Assembly: GCA_039808885.1 (NCBI GenBank)
Contig: JBDHTX010000018.1
Location: 1-64,000, forward strand
Direction of reading: 5' to 3'
Length of the DNA: 64,000 bases
DNA from: Dongia_A sp039808885
GTDB taxonomy: Bacteria > Pseudomonadota > Alphaproteobacteria > Dongiales > Dongiaceae
Below the pieces are notes generated by a model. That model saw nothing but the letters and a program-made list of their open reading frames with translations. It was not told where the DNA came from and did no database searches. The position numbers and the translations under genes are program-made. This document shows, in pieces, positions 54,460 through 62,705 of this stretch. The stretch's first letter is position 1; the number at the start of each line of letters is the position of its first letter.

Positions 54460-54724
54460 TTTTGCTGCAGCAAAAACTGCAGCAAAATGAATTATATCAA
54501 AGGTTTGGTCTAAGCCGCCGATCAGACCCAGTCCGGGCGGCTTCGCTTAGGTTTGCTGCAACCAATTCCGCAGCAAAATCATGTATTTCAATAGCTTGCG
54601 TGTATCTCCCGTCATTGCCGGGCTAGTCCCGGCAATCCATGCTGCGACCGCACAATGGATGCCCGGGACACGCCCGGGCATGACGGATTGAATGGTGGCC
54701 GGCCCTGCGCCCCAGGGCGCCGGC
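54460..54724. repeat. GCAGCAAAA palindrome cluster and two REPs
   Basis: TTTTGCTGCAGCAAAA (a perfect 16-base palindrome) follows the stop of the membrane-protein gene. GCAGCAAAAT recurs twice more (near 54480 and 54572), each time followed by an AT-rich ATATC/TATTTC stretch. REPs of opposite orientation lie at 54610-54640 and 54655-54686. No gene is present. Confidence 0.7.
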
Positions 54725-55159
54725 CTAGAACGGCTTCACGATCACCAGGATCACCACGCCGATCATGATCAGCGTCGGCACCTCGTTCCAGAAGCGGTAG
54801 AAGCGCGCCGAATGGCGGTTGGCGTCGGCGGCGAAGTGGCGGCGCCAGCGCGAGAACAGCGCATGGACCGTGGACATGGCGATGACCAAAGCGAGCTTGG
54901 CCTGGAACCAGGGCTGGCCCCAGAGATCGCCCATCCAGGCCATGCACAGGCCGAAGATCCAGGCGGCGCCCATCGCCGGATTGATGATGGCGCGCAGCAG
55001 GCGCCGCTCCATCACCTTGAAGGTCTCCGATTGCTCCGAGCCCGGCTTCGCCGCGCAGTGATAGACGTAGAGCCGCGGCAGATAGAGCATCCCCGCCATC
55101 CAGGCGATGACCGAGATGACATGCAGCGCCTTCAGCCAGGTGTAGAGATCGCCGGTCAT
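54725..55159 (-). CDS. hemJ: Protoporphyrinogen oxidase HemJ
   Basis: A 144-residue membrane enzyme of the HemJ (UPF0093/CopD-like) family, which oxidises protoporphyrinogen IX in many alphaproteobacteria. The family opening is LKALHVISVIAWMAGMLYLP, containing the essential His, followed by RLYVYHCAA. Four helices are predicted. Later blocks include AKLALVIAMSTVHALFSRWR with conserved Lys and His, and SARFYRFWNEVPTLIMIGVV. It is the step before HemH, whose gene lies upstream on the same strand. Confidence 0.93.
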   Translation of the reverse strand: MTGDLYTWLKALHVISVIAWMAGMLYLPRLYVYHCAAKPGSEQSETFKVMERRLLRAIINPAMGAAWIFGLCMAWMGDLWGQPWFQAKLALVIAMSTVHALFSRWRRHFAADANRHSARFYRFWNEVPTLIMIGVVILVIVKPF

Positions 55160-55189
55160 GCGGTGTCGGTCCTTCTTGAACGCGGCGCT

Positions 55190-55330
55190 GCAACACCCCC
55201 CTTCCTGTCCTTCCCCCGCAAGGGGGGAAGGGACGCGGTTGCGCTGATATCGCATCCCTTCCGCTGCGCGAACCGCGGCAGCACAGAAAGAAGACCCCTT
55301 CCCCCCTTGCGGGGGAAGGTTGGGAAGGGC
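55190..55330. repeat. Shortened copy of the 185-bp dispersed element
   Basis: Palindromes CCTTCCCCC...GGGGGGAAGG at 55209-55231 and 55297-55319 bound about 65 bases of weakly similar sequence. It fills the hemJ-hemH gap (55160-55352). Confidence 0.7.
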
Positions 55331-55352
55331 GGTGCCGCGTATTCGGTCCCGC

Positions 55353-56459
55353 TCACGAAGGCACCGGCGCCTTGCAAGCGCACTTCGCCGCGTTGGCGCA
55401 GAAGCGCTGGCTGTTGCCCGGTTGCACGGCCTTGTCGTCGGCCAGCGCCGCCTGGACCAGCCGCGCCAGGCCGGCGATGAAATCCGGATGGGTCGAGACC
55501 GTCGGCGCCCGGACATAGGCCGGCGCGCCGTTCTGCTCCGCCAGGTGGCGGTATTCGATGTCGAGCTCCACCAGCGTCTCCGAATGCTCCGAGACGAAGG
55601 CGATGGGGAAGACCACGATGGCGCGCTGCTCCTGCGCCGCCTGGGCGATCACCGCGTCGGTCGCCGGCCCGACCCATTCCAGCGGCCCGACCCGGCTCTG
55701 ATAGGAGACCACCCATTGGTCGCGCGGCAGATCGAGCGCGGCGGCGATCGCCGCCGCCCCGGCCTCCACCTGGGCGACATAGGGATCGCCGGCATCGACC
55801 ACCTTTTTCGGCAATCCGTGGGCGGAGAGGATGACCAGCGGCCTGGCCTGCGGCGCCTTGGTCGCGGCCTCCGCCAGCGCGCCCTGCAGGATCGCCCTGG
55901 CGGCGAGGACGAAGCCCGCTTCCACCGGATAACAGCAGATGAGCCGATGCGGCGCCGGGATCGCCGCGGCCTTCGCCGCCCGCATCCAGGCGGCATAGGA
56001 GGAGGCGGTTGTCGTGGTGGAGAATTGCGGATAGAGCGGCAGCAGGATGACCTGGCTGGGCTGGTAGGCCTTCACCGCCGCCGCCGTCTCCGCGGTCAGC
56101 GGGTGCCAGTAGCGCATGGCAATGAAGACGCGGTATTCCGCCCCGGCCGTTCCGGCGGCCCCGGCGGCCCCGCCGCCATTCGCGGCACTAGCGGCACTGG
56201 CCGTGAGCGCCGTAACCAGCGCCGCCGCCTGGGCCTCGGTGTTGGGCAGGATCGGCGAGCGGTTGCCCATCAGCGCATAGATGCCCTGGGCCTTCTTGTC
56301 CCGCCGCCGCGAAATCAACGATGCCAGCAGCCGGCGCGGCAGGAACGGCAGCCCGATGATCGCCGGATCGTTGAACAGGTTGAACAGGAACGGCCGCACC
56401 GCGCTGAGCGAATCCGGCCCGCCCAGATTGAACAGCACGATGGCGACGCGCTCGGTCAT
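55353..56459 (-). CDS. hemH: Ferrochelatase
   Basis: A 368-residue ferrochelatase that inserts Fe2+ into protoporphyrin IX. It opens VAIVLFNLGGPDSLSAVRPF, has NRSPILPNTEAQAAAL, the active-site His in LVILSAHGLPKKVVDAGDPY, and the acidic metal-handling stretch PIAFVSEHSETLVELDIEY. An alanine/glycine-rich insertion (about 20 residues) after LVTALTAS is unusual. The C-terminus has three cysteines (RFCANAAKCACKA), which may matter because some alphaproteobacterial ferrochelatases bind a [2Fe-2S] cluster. Confidence 0.97.
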   Translation of the reverse strand: MTERVAIVLFNLGGPDSLSAVRPFLFNLFNDPAIIGLPFLPRRLLASLISRRRDKKAQGIYALMGNRSPILPNTEAQAAALVTALTASAASAANGGGAAGAAGTAGAEYRVFIAMRYWHPLTAETAAAVKAYQPSQVILLPLYPQFSTTTTASSYAAWMRAAKAAAIPAPHRLICCYPVEAGFVLAARAILQGALAEAATKAPQARPLVILSAHGLPKKVVDAGDPYVAQVEAGAAAIAAALDLPRDQWVVSYQSRVGPLEWVGPATDAVIAQAAQEQRAIVVFPIAFVSEHSETLVELDIEYRHLAEQNGAPAYVRAPTVSTHPDFIAGLARLVQAALADDKAVQPGNSQRFCANAAKCACKAPVPS

Positions 56460-56468
56460 GGCGCTATC

Positions 56469-56507
56469 TCGTCATCACCGGGCGCAGACCCGGTGATCCA
56501 AGTTTCC
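56469..56507 (+). repeat. REP palindrome
   Basis: TCGTCATCACCGGG...CCCGGTGATCCAAGTTTCC, upstream of hemH and downstream of hemE. An inverted copy follows at 56531-56565. Confidence 0.8.
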
Positions 56508-56530
56508 GGCAACGAGACCGGCCGGGGCAA

Positions 56531-56565
56531 ACCTGGATTGCCGGGTCAAGCCCGGCAATGACGAA
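56531..56565 (-). repeat. REP palindrome, inverted
   Basis: ACCTGGATTGCCGGG...CCCGGCAATGACGAA, facing the copy at 56469. The pair sits between hemE and hemH. Confidence 0.8.
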
Positions 56566-56588
56566 CCAGGGGCGGCAGCAAGCGCGCC

Positions 56589-57635
56589 TCACCCCTGCCA
56601 CCCCTGCACCAGCTCCACCAGCTGCGCCACGTGTTCCGGCGGCGTCTCGGGGACGATGCCGTGGCCGAGATTGAAGACGAAGGGGCCGTGGCCGAGCCTG
56701 TCGAGAATCTCTCGCGCCCCGTCGCGCATGGCCTGGCCGCCGGCCACCAGCACTTGCGGGTCGAGATTGCCCTGCAGCGCCGTCTTCGGCCCCTGCAGCT
56801 GGGTCCAGGCCCAGTCCAGCGGCACGCCGGAATCCAGGCTGAGGCCGTTGCCGATGCCGGCGCGGGCGAAATCGAGATAGCCGGCGCCGACCCCGCGCGG
56901 GAACAGGATGAAGGGCACCTGCGGATGGGCCATGCGCACCCGGGCGACGATCGCCTTCATCGGCGCCAGCGACCAGCGCAGCATCTCCGGATGGCTGAGC
57001 GCGCCAGCCCAGGAATCGAACAGCTGGATCACCTCGGCCCCGGCCTCGACCTGGTGGATCAGGTATTGGCCCGTCGCCTCGACCAGCAGCTCGACCAGGG
57101 CGGCGAATTCCTTCGGCCGGCGATGGATCCAGCTCTTGGCCTTGGCGAAATCGCGGCTCGACCCACCCTCGATCATGTAGGAGGCGACGGTCCAGGGCGC
57201 CCCGGCGAAGCCGATCAGCGCGGTTTTCGCCGGCAGCGCCGCCTTGATCCCCTTCACCGTTTCGTAGACCGGCGCCAGCCTCTGGTGGAACCCGGCCATG
57301 CCCAGCAGCTTGGCCAAGTCGTCATCGCCGGTGAGGGCGTCGAGCACCGGCCCGCGGCCCTCCTCGAAGCCGACCTTCTGGCCCAGCGCGTCCGCCACCA
57401 CCAGGATATCGGAAAACAGTATCGCCGCGTCGAAGCCGAAGCGCCGGATCGGCTGCAGGGTCACCTCGATGGCGAGCTCCGGCGTGTAGCAGAGATTGAG
57501 GAAGGACCCGGCCTTGGCCCGGGTCGCCCGGTATTCCGGCAGATAGCGCCCGGCCTGGCGCATCAGCCAGATCGGCGGCCGCGACAATGTCTCTCCGCCG
57601 AGGGATCGGAGCAGAAGCTTGTCGGTTGAACGCAT
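56589..57635 (-). CDS. hemE: Uroporphyrinogen decarboxylase
   Basis: A 348-residue decarboxylase converting uroporphyrinogen III to coproporphyrinogen III. The family signature PPIWLMRQAGRYLPEYR is at residues 20-36. Others are FGFDAAILFSDILVVADAL, IGFAGAPWTVASYMIEGGSS, AEVIQLFDSWAGALSH and VFNLGHGIVPETPPEHVAQL. It is transcribed away from the ppsR gene across the predicted origin, an arrangement kept in many alphaproteobacteria. Confidence 0.98.
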   Translation of the reverse strand: MRSTDKLLLRSLGGETLSRPPIWLMRQAGRYLPEYRATRAKAGSFLNLCYTPELAIEVTLQPIRRFGFDAAILFSDILVVADALGQKVGFEEGRGPVLDALTGDDDLAKLLGMAGFHQRLAPVYETVKGIKAALPAKTALIGFAGAPWTVASYMIEGGSSRDFAKAKSWIHRRPKEFAALVELLVEATGQYLIHQVEAGAEVIQLFDSWAGALSHPEMLRWSLAPMKAIVARVRMAHPQVPFILFPRGVGAGYLDFARAGIGNGLSLDSGVPLDWAWTQLQGPKTALQGNLDPQVLVAGGQAMRDGAREILDRLGHGPFVFNLGHGIVPETPPEHVAQLVELVQGWQG

Positions 57636-58190
57636 GCAGGCGAAATCCTGACTTTGAACCGCGGGACCGGGGAACCGGGGGTTCCCTCCCTAACATAGAT
57701 TCGAATCTAAGAAGAATGGTGGTGATAGTGGGACCACCGAATCCCGGGGATTACCCTGATGCACAAGATGCTCGTCCGGCGCGGTGGATGACCGCTTCCG
57801 GGGGCGCCGGAGCCTGGCCCGCGGATCTGGGGACGGAATAGTGAATCCGGCGGCCCCGGGCGGCGGCGAATCCCGGGGAAAATGGGGATAGAAGGCAGCC
57901 CCGGCAGGCGGCGGAGTTATCCCCGCCTTTCGCCCAATCCCCAGCCGGCCGGGCCGGGGGTTGATCCGGCGCATAAGCTCTGCGATGAAGATTGGTGCCC
58001 GGTGGAGCGATTGGGCCGCGGCGATTTGCGCCGGGCTTTTGCGCCGGTTTTCCACCGGGGGCTGGGGATAGTTTGCCGGGGGTAATTTGCCCGGGGGTAA
58101 TTTGCCCGGGGTAGTTTGCCGGGGGTGACTTGCCGGGGTTAGCTTGAGCGGCGCGCAGGATCGGGCCAGAAACGGATCAGCCGGGCGATC
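57636..58190. other. Candidate chromosomal origin region between hemE and ppsR
   Basis: No gene is seen in 555 bases. DnaA-box-like sites are TTATCCCCG (57917), TTTTCCACC (58048) and, on the other strand, CTATCCCCA twice (57883 and 58063). AGATTCGAATCT, a perfect 12-base palindrome, is at 57697 within the only AT-rich patch. Five 14-15 bp units with TTTGCC and GGGG lie at 58069-58138. The flanking gene order hemE-(gap)-ppsR-maf-aroE-coaE is that of the Caulobacter and Rickettsia origin. No perfect DnaA box is present, so the call rests mainly on gene order. Confidence 0.55.
58069..58138. repeat. Five degenerate 14-15 bp tandem repeats
   Basis: The units are TAGTTTGCCGGGGG, TAATTTGCCCGGGGG, TAATTTGCCCGGGG, TAGTTTGCCGGGGG and TGACTTGCCGGGG. 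They end 52 bases before ppsR. Confidence 0.8.
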
Positions 58191-59048
58191 ATGACCAAGA
58201 CCTATCACGTGCACCTGGTGTCGGACGCGACCGGCGAGACCATCAACAGCGTCATGCGCGCCTGCCTGGTGCAGTTCGAGGATGGCGAGGCCGACGTCAC
58301 CGAGCATTCCTGGTCGCTGGTCAGGACGCCGGGGCAGATGGACCGCGCGCTGGCCGGCATCCGGCAGAATCCCGGCCTCGTCCTCTACACCATCGTGAAC
58401 GACCGCCTCCGCGAGCAGCTGGTGGAAGGCTGCCGCGCGGCGCAGATCCAGTCGGTCGCGGTGCTCGACCCCGTCATCTCCGCCATGGCGGCGCATTTCG
58501 GGCAGAAGGCGCGCGGCCAATCGGGCCGGCAGCACGAGCTGGATGCCGAGTATTTCGACCGCATCGAGGCGATGAACTTCGCCCTCTCCCATGACGACGG
58601 CCAGTCGAGCCGCACCTACAACGACGCCGACGTGATCCTGATCGGCGTGTCGCGCTCGTCCAAGACGCCGACCTGCATCTATCTCGCCAATCGCGGCATC
58701 AAATGCGCGAACGTGCCGATCGTGCCCAATTGCCCGATGCCGCCGGAGCTGTTCACGGTGAAGAAGCCGCTGGTGGTCGGGCTCACCAAGGACGCCACGC
58801 AGCTGGTGCAGATCCGCAAGAACCGCCTGCAGATGATCGCGCGCGACGAGGACACCGACTATGTCGACCTCTCGGTGGTGCGCGAGGAGGTGGCGATGGC
58901 GCGGCGCCTGTGCACCGATCACGGCTGGCCGGTCATCGACGTCACCCGCCGCTCGATCGAGGAGACGGCGGCGACCATCATCCAGCTGCTGCAGGAGCAC
59001 CAGGAGAACGCCGCCGCCAAGCAGCCCGAAGCGGCGGAGGGGAGCTGA
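58191..59048 (+). CDS. ppsR: Pyruvate, phosphate dikinase regulatory protein (bifunctional kinase/phosphorylase)
   Basis: A 285-residue DUF299 protein, an ADP-dependent kinase and Pi-dependent phosphorylase that controls PPDK or PEP synthetase. The P-loop-like GVSRSSKTPTCIYLANRG begins at residue 152. The opening YHVHLVSDATGETINSVMRA and the late DYVDLSVVREEVAMARRLC and DVTRRSIEETAATIIQL are family-typical. The first gene to the right of the candidate origin, as in Caulobacter. Confidence 0.93.
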   Translation: MTKTYHVHLVSDATGETINSVMRACLVQFEDGEADVTEHSWSLVRTPGQMDRALAGIRQNPGLVLYTIVNDRLREQLVEGCRAAQIQSVAVLDPVISAMAAHFGQKARGQSGRQHELDAEYFDRIEAMNFALSHDDGQSSRTYNDADVILIGVSRSSKTPTCIYLANRGIKCANVPIVPNCPMPPELFTVKKPLVVGLTKDATQLVQIRKNRLQMIARDEDTDYVDLSVVREEVAMARRLCTDHGWPVIDVTRRSIEETAATIIQLLQEHQENAAAKQPEAAEGS

Positions 59049-59078
59049 GGGCGCGCCGTTCTGTGCGCCATGCTTCGA

Positions 59079-59163
59079 TCGTCACCCCGGGCTTGACCCG
59101 GGGTCCATGGTCGGGCTCGGCGCGGGCGGAAGGATGGACCCCGGCTCACGGCCGGGGTGACGA
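59079..59163. repeat. Pair of REPs between ppsR and maf
   Basis: GTCACCCCGGG...CCCGGGGTCC at 59079-59108 and the inverted GGACCCCGG...CCGGGGTGACG at 59134-59163. Facing orientation would allow one long stem-loop. Confidence 0.8.
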
Positions 59164-59205
59164 TTGTGCAGGCTGCCGCAGCGGCGCCAACGGGGAACTG
59201 GGAGC

Positions 59206-59805
59206 ATGAAAGACACGCTGGTTCTGGCTTCGGGCAGCCGCACGCGGGCGCGCATGCTGGAAGCGGCGGGCGTGGCGATCGAGATCGCGGCGGCGGCGAT
59301 CGACGAGCCGGAACTGATGGCGAGCCTGAAGGTGTCGGGCGCCGCGGTGGACCGCGCCGCCGAGGTGCTGGCCGAGATGAAGGCCAAGCGCGTCGCCACG
59401 CGCTTTCCCGGCCGCCTGGTGCTGGGCTGCGACCAGATGCTGGAATGCGAGGGGGTCTGGCTCGACAAGGCGCGCAACCGCGACCATGCGCGCGAGCAGC
59501 TGCAGATGCTGCGCGGCCGGCCGCATCACCTGGTCACCAGCGCCGTGCTGGTGCGCGACGAGCAGCGCCTCTGGCACCACACCGAAAGGGCGGAGCTGCG
59601 CTTCCGCGATTTCAGCGATCATTTCCTCGAGGAATATCTCGACGCCGCCGGAGATGCGATCCTGAGCTCGGTCGGGGCCTATCAGCTCGAAGGCCTCGGC
59701 GCGCAATTGTTCGAGCGCGTTGAGGGCGATTTCTTCACCATCCTCGGCCTGCCGCTCCTGCCCGTGCTGGCGATCCTGCGCGAGCATGGGCTGTTGCGGT
59801 ACTGA
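59206..59805 (+). CDS. maf: Maf family nucleoside triphosphate pyrophosphatase
   Basis: A 199-residue Maf protein that hydrolyses non-canonical or surplus nucleotides. It starts at ATG 59206 with TGGGAG upstream. Signatures are TLVLASGSRTRARMLEAAGV, then VLGCDQMLECEGVWLDKARN, then AGDAILSSVGAYQLEGLGAQ and the end FFTILGLPLLPVLAILREHG. It precedes aroE by 4 bases, so ppsR-maf-aroE-coaE may be one operon. Confidence 0.93.
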   Translation: MKDTLVLASGSRTRARMLEAAGVAIEIAAAAIDEPELMASLKVSGAAVDRAAEVLAEMKAKRVATRFPGRLVLGCDQMLECEGVWLDKARNRDHAREQLQMLRGRPHHLVTSAVLVRDEQRLWHHTERAELRFRDFSDHFLEEYLDAAGDAILSSVGAYQLEGLGAQLFERVEGDFFTILGLPLLPVLAILREHGLLRY

Positions 59806-59809
59806 ACCG

Positions 59810-60670
59810 ATGGCCAGCGATCTCCTCATCCAGACCCTGACCGGCAAGAGCGCCATCGCCGGCGTGTTCGGCTGGCCGATCAGCCATTCGCGCTCGCCCC
59901 GCCTGCACGGCTACTGGCTGCGCAAATACGGCATCGACGGCGCCTATGTGCCCTTCGCCACCCATCCGGCGAAGCTGGAGCAGGCGATCCGCGCCCTGCC
60001 GGCGCTCGGCTTCAAGGGCGGCAACATCACCCTGCCGCACAAGGAGCGCGCCCTCGGCCTGGTCGACGAGGCGACGGCGCTGGCCAAGCGCATCGGCGCG
60101 GTCAACACCCTGCTGGTGCGCGAGGACGGCACGATCCTCGGCGACAACACCGACGGCTACGGCTTCCTCGCCCATCTCATCGCCAGCAAGCCGGACTGGA
60201 ACGCCGCGACCGGCCCCGCCGTGGTGCTGGGCGCCGGCGGCGCGTCGCGCGCCGTGGTGGTGGCGCTGCTGGAAGCCGGCGTGCCGGCGCTGCGCCTGGT
60301 CAACCGCACCACGCGCCGCGCCGAGGAGCTGGCGGCGGCGATCGGCGGCCCGATCGAGGTGGTCGCCTGGGAGGATCGCGCCGCGGCGCTCAAGGGCGCC
60401 AGCTTGCTGGTCAACACCACCAATCTCGGCCAGGCCGGCCAGGCGCCGCTGGAGCTCGCGCTCGACACCCTGCCCGTCGCCGCTCTGGTCTACGACATCG
60501 TCTACGTGCCGCTGCTGACCGCTCTCCTGCAGGCGGCGCAGGCGCGCGGCAATGCCATCGTCGACGGCATCGGCATGCTGCTGCACCAGGCCCGCCCCGG
60601 CTTCGCCGCCTGGTTCGGCCGCGAGCCGGAGGTGACGCCCGAGCTGCGCAGCTTCGTGCTGGGGGTTTAG
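59810..60670 (+). CDS. aroE: Shikimate dehydrogenase
   Basis: A 286-residue NADP-dependent enzyme of the shikimate pathway. The substrate motif SHSRSP is at residues 25-30, and the catalytic Lys78 in GGNITLPHKERAL. NADP binding is VVLGAGGASRAVVVALLEAG followed by LRLVNRTTRRAEELA. AVNTLL and DNTDGYGF are intact. Length is standard, with GIGMLLHQARPGFAAWFG near the end. Confidence 0.97.
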   Translation: MASDLLIQTLTGKSAIAGVFGWPISHSRSPRLHGYWLRKYGIDGAYVPFATHPAKLEQAIRALPALGFKGGNITLPHKERALGLVDEATALAKRIGAVNTLLVREDGTILGDNTDGYGFLAHLIASKPDWNAATGPAVVLGAGGASRAVVVALLEAGVPALRLVNRTTRRAEELAAAIGGPIEVVAWEDRAAALKGASLLVNTTNLGQAGQAPLELALDTLPVAALVYDIVYVPLLTALLQAAQARGNAIVDGIGMLLHQARPGFAAWFGREPEVTPELRSFVLGV

Positions 60671-60675
60671 GCGCC

Positions 60676-61263
60676 ATGCGCGTCCTCGGCCTCACCGGGT
60701 CCATCGCCATGGGCAAGTCGACGGCGGCGGCGATGCTGCGGCGGATGGGCGTGCCGGTGCTCGATTCCGACGCCATCGTGCATGAGCTGACGCGGCCGGG
60801 CGGGGCGGCGATCCCGGCGATCACCACCGCCTTTCCCGAGATCGCCGCCGGCGCCGGCATCGACCGCCGCGCGTTGAGCCAGCGCGCCTTCGACGATCCG
60901 GAAGTGCTGCGCGAGCTGGAGCGGATCCTGCACCCGATGGTGCGCGCGGCCCAGGCGCGGTTCCTCAGGCTGCAGCGCGCGCGGGGCCGGCGCCTGGTGG
61001 TGCTCGACGTGCCCTTGCTCTACGAGACCGGCGGCGAGGCGGCCTGCGACACCGTGGCGGTGGTCAGCGCGCCGCGCCTGGTGCAGATGGAACGGGTGCT
61101 CTCCCGGCCGCATATGAGCCTGCGCAAGATGCACGGCATCGAGGCGCGCCAGATGCCGGACGTGGAGAAGCGCCGGCGCGCCGATTTCGTCATCCCCACC
61201 GGATTGGGCCGCCGGCCCACCTGGGTGGCGCTGAAAAAGGCGGTGCGCCGAACGCTGCGATAG
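60676..61263 (+). CDS. coaE: Dephospho-CoA kinase
   Basis: A 195-residue kinase for the last step of CoA synthesis. The P-loop GSIAMGKS is at residues 8-15. VPVLDSDAIVHELTRPGGAA, LERILHPMVRAAQARFLR, VVLDVPLLYETGGEAACDTV and the lid RKMHGIEARQMPDVEKRRRA are all recognisable. It starts 5 bases after aroE. In most relatives dnaQ and secB follow; here an ATP-grasp gene does. Confidence 0.96.
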   Translation: MRVLGLTGSIAMGKSTAAAMLRRMGVPVLDSDAIVHELTRPGGAAIPAITTAFPEIAAGAGIDRRALSQRAFDDPEVLRELERILHPMVRAAQARFLRLQRARGRRLVVLDVPLLYETGGEAACDTVAVVSAPRLVQMERVLSRPHMSLRKMHGIEARQMPDVEKRRRADFVIPTGLGRRPTWVALKKAVRRTLR

Positions 61264-61367
61264 ACTTGCCGTCAGGTCCGTGGCAGGAAAACGGTCCAGA
61301 CTTGTCTTTTGGCGGGATTCCATCGGAAGTCCTTCCAGCTCCCTTGAACCGCGGACCATGGAAGCGC

Positions 61368-62702
61368 GTGAGCCCCTTGACGTCATCTGAGGCTTTGCCG
61401 GCAGCCCGGCCCGCCCCGACAGCTCCCGGGACCGCCCCCGACTTCTCGCCGATCCAGCCGCGCAAGGTTGGCGCCGGCCGGCTGCCGGTCGGGGCGCGGG
61501 CGCGGCGCGTGCTGCGCCGGATCGTGCTCGCCGATCGGTCGCGCGAGGGCCTGGTGCGGATGGCCGACCAGTTCGTGGTGCGGCCGCTGCTCAGCGTGCT
61601 GCGCATCTTTCCCCTGCTGCGGCGGGTCGGGCCCAAGGCGAAGCGCGACCTCGGCCTGTCGATCGGGCGGCAGGTCTTCGACCTGCTGCGCCTGGTCCTG
61701 CTGCACGGCGCCAAGCCGGCGAACTATTACCTGTGCGAGTGCTACCGGCCGGGCGGCATGGCCGCGGCCCGCGCCATCGTCATGCGCAACGAGATCAAGC
61801 ACGGCATCGGCAAGGCGCTGAACCGCCTCGACCCCAACGCCCTCAAGCGCCGCCGGAATCTCGGCGACAAGCTGCTGGCGGGCGCCTGGTGCGACGAGCA
61901 CGGCTTTCCCCACGCGCCGCCTTTGATGCTGGTGGAGGACGGGCAGGCAAAGCTGCTGCGGCCCGAGGCGGCACTGGACCGCGACCTGTTCGCCAAGCGG
62001 CGCGAGGGGCGCGGCGCCTACAAGGTGACGCCGTACCGGCGGGTGGCGCCGTTGCGCTACGAGGATCGCAACGGCCGCGCCGTCACCCTGCGGGACATCG
62101 TCGACGAATTGCTGGCCCGCAAGCCGCGCCGCGCCTGGATGATCGTGCCGCAGCTCCACAATCATCCGGAGCTCGCCGACCTGAGCGGCCAGTCGCTGCT
62201 CACCTTCCGCGCGCTCACCTGCCTCGACGAGCGGATGCGGCCGGTCCTCACCAATCTCTACCTGCGCTCGCTCACCAAGCTCGAGCCGCAATGGAATGTC
62301 GGCCGGCTGGAGGAATACGGTGCGCCGATCGATCTGGAGACCGGACGGCTCGGCCAGTGCACCGGCGACAAGCCGGAATGCCTGTCGGAGTATTTCGACA
62401 CGCATCCGGTGACCGGCGCCCGCGTCGCCGGGCGAGAGGTGCCGCGCTGGCGCGAGCTGGCCCAGCTTGCCATCGACCTGCATCGCGCCGTGCCGGAGCG
62501 CGTCTTCATCGGCTGGGACCTGGCGCTGACGCCGGAGGGGCCGATGTTCCTGGAAGGCAACAGCTTCGCCGACCTGATCTTTCCGGAGCGCGTCTTCCGC
62601 CAGGCCGTCGGCGACATGCGCCTGGGCGAGCTGCTCGATTTCCATCTCGGCCGCATCGAGGCGGCGCTCGACCGCGGCGAAAATCCGGGCGCGGAAGCCT
62701 GA
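61368..62702 (+). CDS. Sugar-transfer-associated ATP-grasp protein (soluble)
   Basis: About 444 residues from GTG 61368 (a TTG at 61266 would add 34 more). The ATP-grasp core matches the protein at 9647: NLGDKLLAGAWCDEHGF, LDRDLFAKRREGRGAYKVTP, MIVPQLHNHPELADLSGQS, SLTKLEPQWNV, FDTHPVTGARVAGRE and the metal site GPMFLEGNSFADLIF. The N-terminal membrane part of that protein is absent. Homologues are encoded in surface polysaccharide clusters. The LpxL-like gene converges with only 3 bases between the two. Confidence 0.8.
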   Translation: MSPLTSSEALPAARPAPTAPGTAPDFSPIQPRKVGAGRLPVGARARRVLRRIVLADRSREGLVRMADQFVVRPLLSVLRIFPLLRRVGPKAKRDLGLSIGRQVFDLLRLVLLHGAKPANYYLCECYRPGGMAAARAIVMRNEIKHGIGKALNRLDPNALKRRRNLGDKLLAGAWCDEHGFPHAPPLMLVEDGQAKLLRPEAALDRDLFAKRREGRGAYKVTPYRRVAPLRYEDRNGRAVTLRDIVDELLARKPRRAWMIVPQLHNHPELADLSGQSLLTFRALTCLDERMRPVLTNLYLRSLTKLEPQWNVGRLEEYGAPIDLETGRLGQCTGDKPECLSEYFDTHPVTGARVAGREVPRWRELAQLAIDLHRAVPERVFIGWDLALTPEGPMFLEGNSFADLIFPERVFRQAVGDMRLGELLDFHLGRIEAALDRGENPGAEA

Positions 62703-62705
62703 ATC

